DNA of 64,000 bases from Coniferiporia sulphurascens (Eukaryota; Basidiomycota; Agaricomycetes; Hymenochaetales; Hymenochaetaceae). The stretch is from positions 806,001 through 870,000 of the forward strand of contig NBBA01000004.1 of NCBI GenBank assembly GCA_002794785.1, in the 5' to 3' direction. Numbering within the stretch: position 1 is the stretch's first letter; every line of letters starts with the position of its first letter. A program made the position numbers and the translations under genes. The notes beneath the pieces were generated by a model. It searched no databases, was not told where the DNA came from, and saw nothing but the letters and a program-made list of their open reading frames with translations. Positions 55,602 through 64,000 of this stretch are shown in pieces.

Positions 55602-56692
55602 ATGCGTTCATTCTTCTCGTGGTCTGCATTGGCTCTGGCTGCGTTTGCAACGCTCGTCAGGTCGGAAGATGCCTCAGATCCGGAGGTCTCTATCACTGCC
55701 TCTTTTCCTGAAAACAACCCGTTCGGACGTCAGTATATTGCCTCTACCTTCCGGCGCGACTCGCTCACCATTTACTCGCTATTTAGAGATTGTAAACGGA
55801 GAACGCAACCGCATTAACTTGCTTGTTGAAAACAAATCCGATCTCAACGTCACGCTCATTTCTATTGCTGGCTCGTTCCACGATCCCCAGACGGACACGC
55901 TCATCAAGAATGTGCGTTTTTCTGTATATAGGCCCGTGTCTTTACTGACACAGGCGTGTAGGCCACTACACTTCCGTATGGGCTCCGGCTCATTTCAAAC
56001 ACGAAGCTCCAGGTCCCCTACCAATTCCACAGCGAGTACGTTGATGGCTCTGTTTATTTTAAATGATGCCAGCTCACTTTCCTTGATAGATTCAAGGTAA
56101 ACTACAAGTCTTCAGCACATTCTCGTTCTTTAGCTCTAAGCGTTTTCACTAGCCGGGGGATGTGCGCTTGAATATTTGGATGACCCATTCAGTGGACGTG
56201 AGTAATGAAGTTTCAACTTTAGCTTCAATCTAAGCTCGGTGAACAGGACAAATTATACCAAGTGACTGCATACGACTCGGTGGTGACCGTCGTTGAACCT
56301 GAAGTCTCCATTTTCAATTATCAAGTGTACGTTCTTCCCCTACACGAGTTCCTATGCGTTTTCCAACGATATTTTGCGACAGTATCACCACGTATTTGTT
56401 CACTGCGGCTTTCCTCGGTGGTCTCGGCTATTACGCGTTTGTCACATTTGTCCCCAAGCCCAAGAAGACGCGCAAGTCGACCGCTTCCAGTGGAGGCAAG
56501 AGCTCCGTCAGCTCGCCTGTTGGCTCGGTCACGGCGACTGGTGCAGGAGGCTATGAAGAGGAGTGGATTCCGGAGCACCACTTGAAAGTACGGGGCGGCA
56601 AGAAAAAGGCAGGCACTACGAGCAGCGGTGACGAAGTGAGCGGCGGTGAGGCCAGCGGAACTGAGGGGAAAAGGCGCAAGGGGCGCAAGTAA
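55602..56692 (+). CDS. TRAP-alpha-like ER membrane protein (SSR1/Irc22 family)
   Basis: The translocon-associated protein alpha subunit sits at the Sec61 channel in the ER membrane and helps some secretory proteins enter. ATG 55,602 opens a signal peptide (RSFFSWSALALAAFATLVRS). The luminal part reads EVSITASFPENNPFG, IVNGERNRINLLVENKSDLNVTLISIAGSF (Asn-linked site NVT), TTLPYGLRLISNTKLQVPYQF, PGDVRLNIWMTHSVD and DKLYQVTAYDSVVTVVEPE. One membrane span follows (TTYLFTAAFLGGLGYYAF), then a cytosolic tail rich in Ser, Gly and Lys ending KGKRRKGRK-like basic sequence. Five to six short introns are needed; not every boundary was fixed. Domain order and topology fit the family well. Confidence 0.85.
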
Positions 56693-57036
56693 TGTGACAT
56701 GTAGCTAAATTATGTCTACCCTTAAAAGCATAGCCTGTCAAGGCATTAGTAGCCTGCTAGTTACGCGTCTCTGGAATCGGTTTTGGGCGCAGTGGACTTT
56801 GTTGGATGAGCTACGTTGACGGGGCCGAAGCCTTGGAAGGCCCGATGTTCGTCCTTAACCCTCACGCGTCCGGAGGTTCCGCAGCCGTAGGGGCCCGCTG
56901 CGGGAGTTGGAATGTTTTGCATTCTAGCATTGGGGAACAAGACAAAAAAATGATGTGTCTAGAAGGAGCATCATGTGTCTATCTGCTTGTATCCTTTCAC
57001 CTATGAAAACAACGTTAACCTCAGGACAAGACGCGG
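56693..57036. other. Convergent intergenic region, no gene seen
   Basis: These 344 bases lie between the stop codons of the TRAP-alpha-like gene and the complex I subunit gene. The open frame at 56,806-57,006 shows no recognisable motif. Confidence 0.4.
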
Positions 57037-57317
57037 CTAAGTTATGTGCAGACGCACCCTATTCTCCCGTAACAGCTCAACGTACTTCTCCGACAACCAT
57101 TTGCAGTTCTCGTAGTGGTTGACACCCTCTACTCTGTGGCACTTTGTCAACTCGTCACGAACGATTTTGGCCTCCATGGCGCGGACCCATGACTCCCGGA
57201 TGTGTTCGTCGCGGGCACGGACTCTCGCTGTACAAACACTCCGGATTAAGCACGATGCAGCCAGTTCAGAAGAGGAATAACAATACCTTGCAATTGTTCG
57301 ACAGTGCTCGAATCCAT
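57037..57317 (-). CDS. Small complex I subunit (NDUFB10/PDSW-like)
   Basis: This is an accessory subunit of mitochondrial NADH:ubiquinone oxidoreductase. Two exons (57,287-57,317 and 57,037-57,227) join as MDSSTVEQLQ and ARVRARDEHIRESWVRAMEA, giving 73 residues. The core VRDELTKCHRVEGVNHYENC, then KWLSEKYVELLREN, matches the paired-cysteine segment of the PDSW family, whose Cys residues form an intermembrane-space disulfide bond. It is shorter than many homologues and ends soon after the core. No presequence is seen, as usual for this subunit. It is divergent from the biotin gene, with 182 bases between starts. Confidence 0.82.
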
Positions 57318-57499
57318 GAGGACGGATGGTCGCGCTGAGGTGACAGCAGTTTACAGACAACTCGCGACCGTTCCAAATTGGGAAAGATGTATAATCGGGC
57401 AACTAATTTGAAGCTGCAGCGCATTTATTTACTCCTGCTACTTCGCCTTCCCCTTGGTACCAGTGTCTGAGGCTCCAGCAGTCTACACATACTGCTTGG
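57318..57499. promoter_or_regulatory. Compact divergent promoter, complex I subunit / biotin gene
   Basis: Only 182 bases separate the two start codons, so both genes probably share a promoter region. No clear TATA box or known factor site was identified. Confidence 0.4.
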
Positions 57500-60105
57500 A
57501 TGCACTTGTATAAAAACGTCCGAATACACCAGATATTCGGAGCAAATACAGATGTTGGGAAGACCATCCTTACCACCGCTCTAGCTCTTGCCTCAGCTAG
57601 TCGGGGAAGGCTGGTCCGCTACCTCAAACCCGTGAGTACTGGACCACTCGAGGAAGCGGACGACGGGTAGGTCATATTCTCACTCCTGTGAAATAATCTT
57701 TAATCTGTTGATTGCTACAGGTTTGTAAAGCGGTACAGTGGGCGATTCGGCGACAAAATTCGACATGACTGCCTTCTTCGCTACAAAGAGCCTGTTAGCC
57801 CGCATCTTGCTCTACGCCTAGAGCAAATCCATAGCATCCAAAAGGTCCAACAATGACGCTTTGCCCTGCAAGTCGAAATCTTATCCGTGCTTGCAGAATG
57901 TTGAACCAACCGATGAATCGATTAATAAATCAATTTCAGCATACATCGGCGAAAGTGCGGCGTTTTCCTCCGGAAGGACCGATATCTTTGTAGAGACTGC
58001 AGGCGGTGAGGCGTTTCATCTTGTCGAGTGCACGCGAAGTTAACAATATCCAAAATTGACGTCTTTAGGTGTCCATAGTCCTTCATTGACCGGTATAAGT
58101 CAGATAGACAGCTATCGTCCACTTCGCCTCCCGACTATCCTCATCGGCGATTCCAGACTGGGCGGTATTTCTTCCACTATATCATCTTATGAATCGCTCA
58201 TATTACGAGGATATTCGGTTGATGCTATTCTGCTCTTTAGAGATGAATATTATCGTAACTGGGAATACTTGTCCGAGTACTTTGGAGAACGGGCCGTTCA
58301 TGTTGCATCTTTTCCCCCACCACCACCAAAGCTAGATGAAGAGACCGCAAATTATGAGGCAACTAACTCATATTACACTCAGCTCATGAAAGGTAGTTCG
58401 ATGGGAGACATCTGCGAATTCTTGGATAAGCAACATATGGGGAGGCTCGACGAGTTGCATTCCATGCCTGAACGTACACTGGAATCAGTCTGGTGGCCAT
58501 TTGTTCAACATGGTCTTGTCAAAGGTCCTGAGGATGTTACGGTCATCGACAGTGCACATGGCGACTTCTTCAGTACCTACACCGGTCACAGTGGTGAGAA
58601 CCCCAATCTTCTTTCGCCTCTGTACGATGGATCGGCATCTTGGTGGACACAAGCGTTCGGACACGGGGAGCCATCCCTAGCCCTCGCCGCTGCTTACGCG
58701 GCAGGGCGCTACGGACACGTTATGTTCCCACAAGCGACGAATTTGCCAGCCTTGAAGCTCGCAGAACGCTTACTGTCGCCAGAAGGCCCGGGAGCAGGGT
58801 GGGCCTCCCGCGTTTTTTTCTCGGACGATGGCTCGACTGCAATGGAAGTTGCACTTAAAATGGCTTTACGCGCATATTGTGTCCGTCACGGCCGTAGTTT
58901 GGATAAAGCCGAAAAGCAACAACTTGGCGTGTTGGGACTAAAAGGGAGCTACCACGGTGATACAATCGGTGTAATGGATGCATGTCATACTGCAGACGGC
59001 GTTTACACGTGCGAGTGGCACTCTGCGAAAGGATACTGGCTTGATCCGCCTGCGATAGCAATGCGCAACGGGAGGGCAACAATCACTCTCCCGGATGCTA
59101 TCGCGAGGCATGCAGGCATCGATCACGCGGAAATTGAGGGCGAATCCTTCGCATGGTTGTACGACGTCCCCAGGAGGCTGGAGACAGACCTTGCCAATCA
59201 GTATCGACGTTTCATCGCGGATTCACTGCAGAAAATCAAGGAATCGGAAGAGCCCGTGCGTTTAGGGGCTTTGGTTCTAGAGCCCCTGGTCCTGGGTGCA
59301 GGAGGAATGATATTCGTTGATCCCCTATTCCAACGCATACTCGTTGACGTCGTGCGGAGCGAAGACCCGACGTCCCAAATAGCGGACAGAGCTTGGCGTG
59401 GACTTCCCGTCATCTTTGATGAAGTGTTCGTAGGAATGTATCGGACGGGATCTCAGAGCTGTATCCCCACACTAGGCGTAACGCCAGATATAGCAGTGTA
59501 TGCAAAAACGCTCACGGGTGGTCTCGTCCCCCTCGCGGTCACGCTCGCATCGAAATCTATATTTGAAGCATTCCTCAGCGACGTGAAGGCAGATGCACTG
59601 CTTCATGGGCACAGCTATACAGCACATGCTGTCGGCTGTGAGGTTGCCAACAGGTCTCTTGAGATGATGAACAAGTTGACACAATCGACGGCTTGGTCTG
59701 TGATGCAAGACAATTGGAGGGAGTCAGCATCGAAGGAACCACGTTCGCCACCCATGATGTGGAGCTTCTGGAGTCCTGACTTTATCAAGGAGGTGTCGCA
59801 ACTGCCAGTCGTCGACTCCGTGATGACACTAGGGACCGTCCTCGCTATCAAACTCAATGGAGAAACTGGAGGTTCGTTATTTGACGGTGACAAATCTGCG
59901 CAAAATCTGACTCATTCCCCTTGCAGGATATCAGTCGCAGATTGCCCAGACACGGCTCCGTGCGATCCAATCTTCCCCTAGCGACGATTCTTTCGCCATT
60001 CACTTCAGGACTCTTGGGGATGTTGCCTACTTTATGACCAGCTTCAATACGTCTAGCAAGGTTCTTAGAACAGTTGAGGAAAAAATAGCCACAGCACTCG
60101 CTTAA
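57500..60105 (+). CDS. BIO3-BIO1: Bifunctional dethiobiotin synthetase / DAPA aminotransferase (BIO3-BIO1 fusion)
   Basis: It catalyses two successive steps of biotin synthesis: KAPA to DAPA (PLP aminotransferase) and DAPA to dethiobiotin (ATP-dependent synthetase). From ATG 57,500 the N-terminal synthetase has the P-loop GANTDVGKT, KPVSTGP, FVETAGGVHSPS and LIGDSRLGGISSTI. A linker follows (PPPPPKLDEET). The class III aminotransferase then shows DSAHGDFFSTY, SWWTQAFGHGEPSLALAAAY, FFSDDGSTAMEVALKMA, GSYHGDTIGVMDA, PVIFDEVFVGMYRTG (PLP Asp) and AVYAKTLTGG with the PLP Lys. Introns lie near 57,669, 57,834, 58,005 and 59,870, so only the N-terminus and extreme C-terminus are split. Total is about 790 residues. 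Such fusions are known in fungi and plants and are usually mitochondrial. No clear presequence is seen here. Confidence 0.94.
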
Positions 60106-60218
60106 AAAAGGGTAAAGGCTCAGGCGGTAGGCGCTCCTGTCGAACTCATACAATGTAAAAGTACACATGTTGTATAAATCTAGTGATACAAGTGGTAAGA
60201 GAGGATATACGATCCCAA

Positions 60219-63200
60219 TTAGTAACGCCAATATTGAGCAACGCCGTGCATTCTATCAAGGAAATTATGGTAGGTTGAGCTACCGCGTAGCAGCTTTTCG
60301 AGCTCCTTAATAGCATCCTCCTCAGAAAGGTGCAGTTGGAACTTTTCTTGGAGCTGCTCGTGAACATCGCGGTAGCTGATGCCTGGAATGTTGGCTTCCC
60401 CCATTAACGACACCAAGTTAAGAATGAGGTTCGCGCTCTTTCGAATAATCGTGTAGGCAACGAAGCACAGGTTCTGGAAACGTGCGAATTCTGGGGAATG
60501 GGTCCCTCCCATAGCCTCGATCATCTCCGGACAAACCTTGACAGGAGGCGGGAATAGCTTGGGGTCGCGACCAAGAATGTAACCAAAATCGACTGTACGA
60601 ACGTTAGACTCTAGTGTATGCGTAATATTGTCAAAAAAATACACACCGTGGAAGAAATGTCCTGAAAAATCCAATTGTGGTGCAAGCGAAGCAAGTCAGT
60701 TTCAAATCCATAGACTGCTTCAATAGTCTTACCGTCAGGCGCCAATAAAAGGTTGTCCAGATGCCTGTCGCCTACGCCTAGAATATACGTCATAACAGAA
60801 TACCCAGCTAGGCGTACGTCAGTCTTATTCCAAGTTTACTCAGCGTGTTATTCCATACCGCAGCTCCTGACAAAATTGTCAAGCACAGATTTCTTCACAC
60901 CAAACGTCCCAACACTCCCTTCATCCGGATGATGTGCCCTTAAGTAATTCAAGAGGGACCCATTGTATTCGCTGACGATGGCAGCTATTGTCATGCTTGG
61001 AATATACTGAGCCATTCCCTGAGACGGGCCCGTAGCCAGAACAGCGTACGGGCTCAATTTCAGGTCCAAATTCTCCTTGCGAAGGAGACGATCCATAAGC
61101 GTAAAGAGCTGAATCACGAGCTGGTCCTGCCGCATATCATCTCCGTCCTTGAAAATCAAAGGGTACTCGCTTCCGTCGGTGCAAGTGAAGTGCAGAAGCA
61201 TAGGAGACAGACTGGATTTGAAGACGGACGCTTTCTCCGGAACTACCCCAGTAATCTCAATGTTTGCGTTTAGTAGGAGAGGTAAAGGAGCCATGTTCAC
61301 TAGCCCATTCTTGGAATCCGCAATAAATGCACGAAGACGTTCTATCTTTTTCGGACGCTGATCCTTTGATGCTTTGAGCTCCAGAGAACGCTTGGTAAGG
61401 GTAGCGATCAATTCGCCCTGCCGCCGCATAACGTCTGTGCGCTCGGGTCCACCGTCACACTAAAATCCATGTATCAACATAACGTGCTGCAGAGAGAACA
61501 AAGCAGCAAATTGTACCTTCTTTATCTTCTCCATAAATTTGTACCAGACCTTTCCGTATACTTTGGCGACCATCTTATCTTCCAAAGCCACTTCAACCAT
61601 GAGATACCAATGAAAGCGATTCCCTAAGACAGGATTCTGCACGGAGCGATCAATCAGGAAGTCCGCTAAGCCACTTTCATCTTGAGAGATAGCGTTTGAG
61701 CTTAATCGCATTGATCGCTGATCATTTGCCGTGGACTCAAATTTCAAAGCTTGAAGCAGCTGGAGGAGATAAAGGAGCAGTTCCTTCACAGAAGCATTTT
61801 AGCTTTTAGCTTCAAGAAGAGGCGTCTTCCGAGGAAACTTACATCATCGTCCGCCTTCGAGAGCTGCTTAACGGCGAAATTCCGCACTCGACTGTCAACT
61901 GTCCCAGGTCCCAAAAGCTCCAAAGCGTCGTCGACTTCGATATCTGTCCACTGTGGGAGTAGAACCTCGACAGCCTGCTTAACTTCGCTTGAATCGCGCC
62001 AGGTCACAGACTTGAGGAATTTCGTTAAACCCCGTTTGTCTCTGGTAAGATAGAAACGGAACTTCCAGACAAGATCTTTCTCTTCCGACGTTAACGGTTG
62101 AGTAGGGGCGTAATTGAGGATTACCTGCAGTTTTTTTGTTGTGAAGCGAACTCAGATCGACAACAGGAAATTTAAAAACGTACACCAAGTTCATCTCTAT
62201 CCTTGGCATTTGGCTTTAACTCCCGGTCAAGGGCACCGCTTCGATGGCTTCGAATAAGACGACGATGTTTGTCTTCAACCGGGTTTTCTCGAGCCACTTC
62301 GGGATCGACAATCTGCCACAGAGTAGCATCCGAAAGGAATGACCCAGTCACTGTCGCGACCGAGCCTTGGGCCGATGAATTCGGCATTATAGTCGGTATG
62401 TTTGTCGATTCCTTTTGTTGGTCTAGATTAGATTTGGCCCTTTCAAATAAGAGAATAAAAAGGCTCACAGCTTCGCTGAACACGATGGGGAAGTCGAAGC
62501 GGGGGAGATCAATGTACAGGAAGAAGTTTTCAGATTTCTTAGCCTCTGCCTTGAGAATACAAATTGAGGGGATGTTAGGATGCATAACAAGACACCGCTT
62601 ACTGCATGAATCTCCTCCATCCTTCTAAACGCAAGTTTGTCTAACCAGTCGCACTTCTGTAAGTCCCCACGCTCATACTTCTTCACCAACTGGAAGGAAA
62701 TCGGTTCCTCAGTGCACGTACACAGGTGACGCAATGACGCAAACTCTTCACCTTTTCCAGCCTCCCCATCTCGTCCTTTACCTCCGTCTTACTCGGCGTC
62801 TTCGTGTCCACGGACCCATCGGCCTCGACTCCCTTCCAGAGAAAAAGCCGATGCTTGCCACGCCTCAGCGTCCTTTACATTGGCAGCTCGTCAGACAACA
62901 TCCCGGAGACAGCGAACCCAGCTGTCTCACCCTTTCTTTCCAAACAAACGGAATGTCGTGCCCCCTACAGGCGATGCCGAACGCGGACCATCGATATCCC
63001 AGACGGTGAAAGTCACTTGAGAGCCGAGGGGCAGGTCGCAATACCGGATAGGCAACGTAATCCATTCATTCCACCTGGCCGGGTTCAGTGACAGCTTAGG
63101 GGACAAGCAACACCTGACTGAGACTCACGTATAGCTGCTCTTGAACGCTTTGAATGCCGTGCGGTACGCGATAGTCAAAGGCTTATTGTCCGCAATAAGC

Positions 63201-63501
63201 TGGCACGTCACATACAGATCCGACAGAGTCCTACAACGGGCGTTCAAAAGAAGTTTAGGGCGTATAACGCATAAGGCAACATACGAGGACTGTATACCAG
63301 CAAACTGGAGGTCCGGGTTGTCTATTATATCTGTGAAAGGTCTTGGTTTGCTGTCTCCTTCGAATTGAGAGCTAGTGTTCATACTATAGCGTCAGAGCAT
63401 GGTGCGGCCCCGGGAGAGACCACCTACATGCGAAAGGTGACGGGTAATTTGAGAGAGCTAGACTTTGCAAACGTGAAATCTTTAGGATTATCTTTGTCCA
63501 T
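60219..63501 (-). CDS. VPS34: Phosphatidylinositol 3-kinase VPS34
   Basis: This class III lipid kinase makes phosphatidylinositol 3-phosphate for autophagy and endosomal sorting, in complexes with Vps15 and Atg6. ATG 63,501 ([18 protein letters not shown]) starts the C2 region. The helical domain is visible at 62,000-61,460 ([48 protein letters not shown]). The kinase domain includes [20 protein letters not shown], the catalytic loop [12 protein letters not shown] (about 60,780-60,745) and the activation loop DFGYILG (about 60,590). The C-terminus is HGVAQYWRY with TAA at 60,219, matching the family's membrane-binding end. About a dozen introns and roughly 870 residues are expected; not all junctions were fixed. 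Its 3' end is 113 bases from that of the biotin gene. Confidence 0.93.
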
Positions 63502-64000
63502 GGCACGTTCAACTGGTATTTTAGTGTTCGTTTAAGAATGTTTCCAGGTGAGAGTTGCAGGCCGCATAGTAGCAAGAACGCGCTGCGCGTCACCATTCGA
63601 CGCGAGGCTCAATTTGGCACTTATGCTATAAGCCGAGTTATCGACTGGTATATGTGATTGCGTTTAATGACTATCGTATACACAGAATCCGAAGCGCCAT
63701 GCATGACAGACTAATAAAAAACACGAGGAAAGCAAAGAAGTTCATGAACCGTAATAAAAAGTGCATAACAAAGAGTCATTCGACCACGGTCTGATGCATA
63801 AAATTGGGGGTTAACCACCCAAGCAAAAACACCATCACCGTCAAGCAAAAGACAGAAGATACAAAAAAAAACATGACACATCGTTTATAGAAGTGAACAA
63901 GTCCGTTACCACGAACGCTCCCACCACCATACACTTCCGTTATATACAAACAGACAGAGCCCTACCGGTATCCCGTGTACTCTGTGTAACTCGGCGGCCC
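63502..64000. other. Upstream region of VPS34, no gene seen
   Basis: About 500 bases at the right edge contain no recognisable coding sequence. It should include the VPS34 promoter and perhaps the 3' UTR of a gene outside the window. Confidence 0.4.

Noticed and set aside
59615..59893. Minus-strand frames opposite the biotin gene
   Set aside because: They have no motifs and lie fully within the aminotransferase exon.

Overview
The window comes from a filamentous basidiomycete, most likely an agaricomycete. This is inferred from genes split by many 45-90 bp GT/AG introns, tight packing on both strands, a fused biotin gene (BIO3-BIO1 type), Tad1-like LINEs with an RNase H domain, and CpG-to-TpG decay of the repeats. 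No rRNA, tRNA, CRISPR or prokaryotic feature was seen.

Layout. Bases 1-30,180 are a transposon graveyard. Bases 1-22,107 hold pieces of at least eight copies of one LINE family (ORF1 gag-like with CCHC knuckles; ORF2 endonuclease, reverse transcriptase and RNase H; a GC hairpin and A-rich tail at the 3' end). Several copies sit head-to-tail, each starting in the A-rich tail of the previous one. One plus-strand copy is nested inside a minus-strand copy with a 13-bp target duplication. Three solo LTRs of one family (559-560 bp) lie at 7,359, 24,292 and 25,618. Two have exact 5-bp target duplications and two interrupt other elements. Between 22.1 and 24.3 kb lie an unidentified decayed ORF, an LTR-like promoter region and the 3' end of an older Copia element. 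A complete Copia element on the minus strand (24,904-30,174) has 266-bp LTRs and an exact ACCAC duplication. It landed beside a decayed DnaJ gene fragment that also carries a palindromic MITE-like insertion.

From about 30.9 kb the sequence changes abruptly to ordinary host genes with no transposon recognised: TRM8-like tRNA guanine-N7 methyltransferase (+), mitochondrial citrate synthase (-), a secreted GH79 glucuronidase-like hydrolase (+), Arp2/3 subunit ARPC2 (+), a PITH-domain protein (+), a UBX-domain protein (+), a CPY-like serine carboxypeptidase (+), an unrecognised gene (+), an Hsp20-like protein (+), an Alba-like protein (+), APC10/DOC1 (+), a DDT/WHIM/PHD chromatin protein (-), an unrecognised minus-strand gene, a class V PLP enzyme (-), a TRAP-alpha-like ER membrane protein (+), a small complex I subunit (-), a BIO3-BIO1 fusion (+) and VPS34 (-). 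These are mostly housekeeping genes of unrelated pathways, and I see no gene cluster. For seven genes the full exon chain was worked out by hand and the total length divides by three: citrate synthase, GH79, ARPC2, PITH, UBX, Alba and APC10. For the others only the overall span and the key motifs are supported.

The most interesting material is in the repeats. It includes an ATGA overlap joining ORF1 and ORF2 of the LINE, a 3' hairpin whose stem is kept with different bases in two subfamilies, decay by CpG transitions that hits reverse-transcriptase catalytic codons, and a Copia primer site that matches the initiator-tRNA anticodon loop and contains the probable gag AUG.
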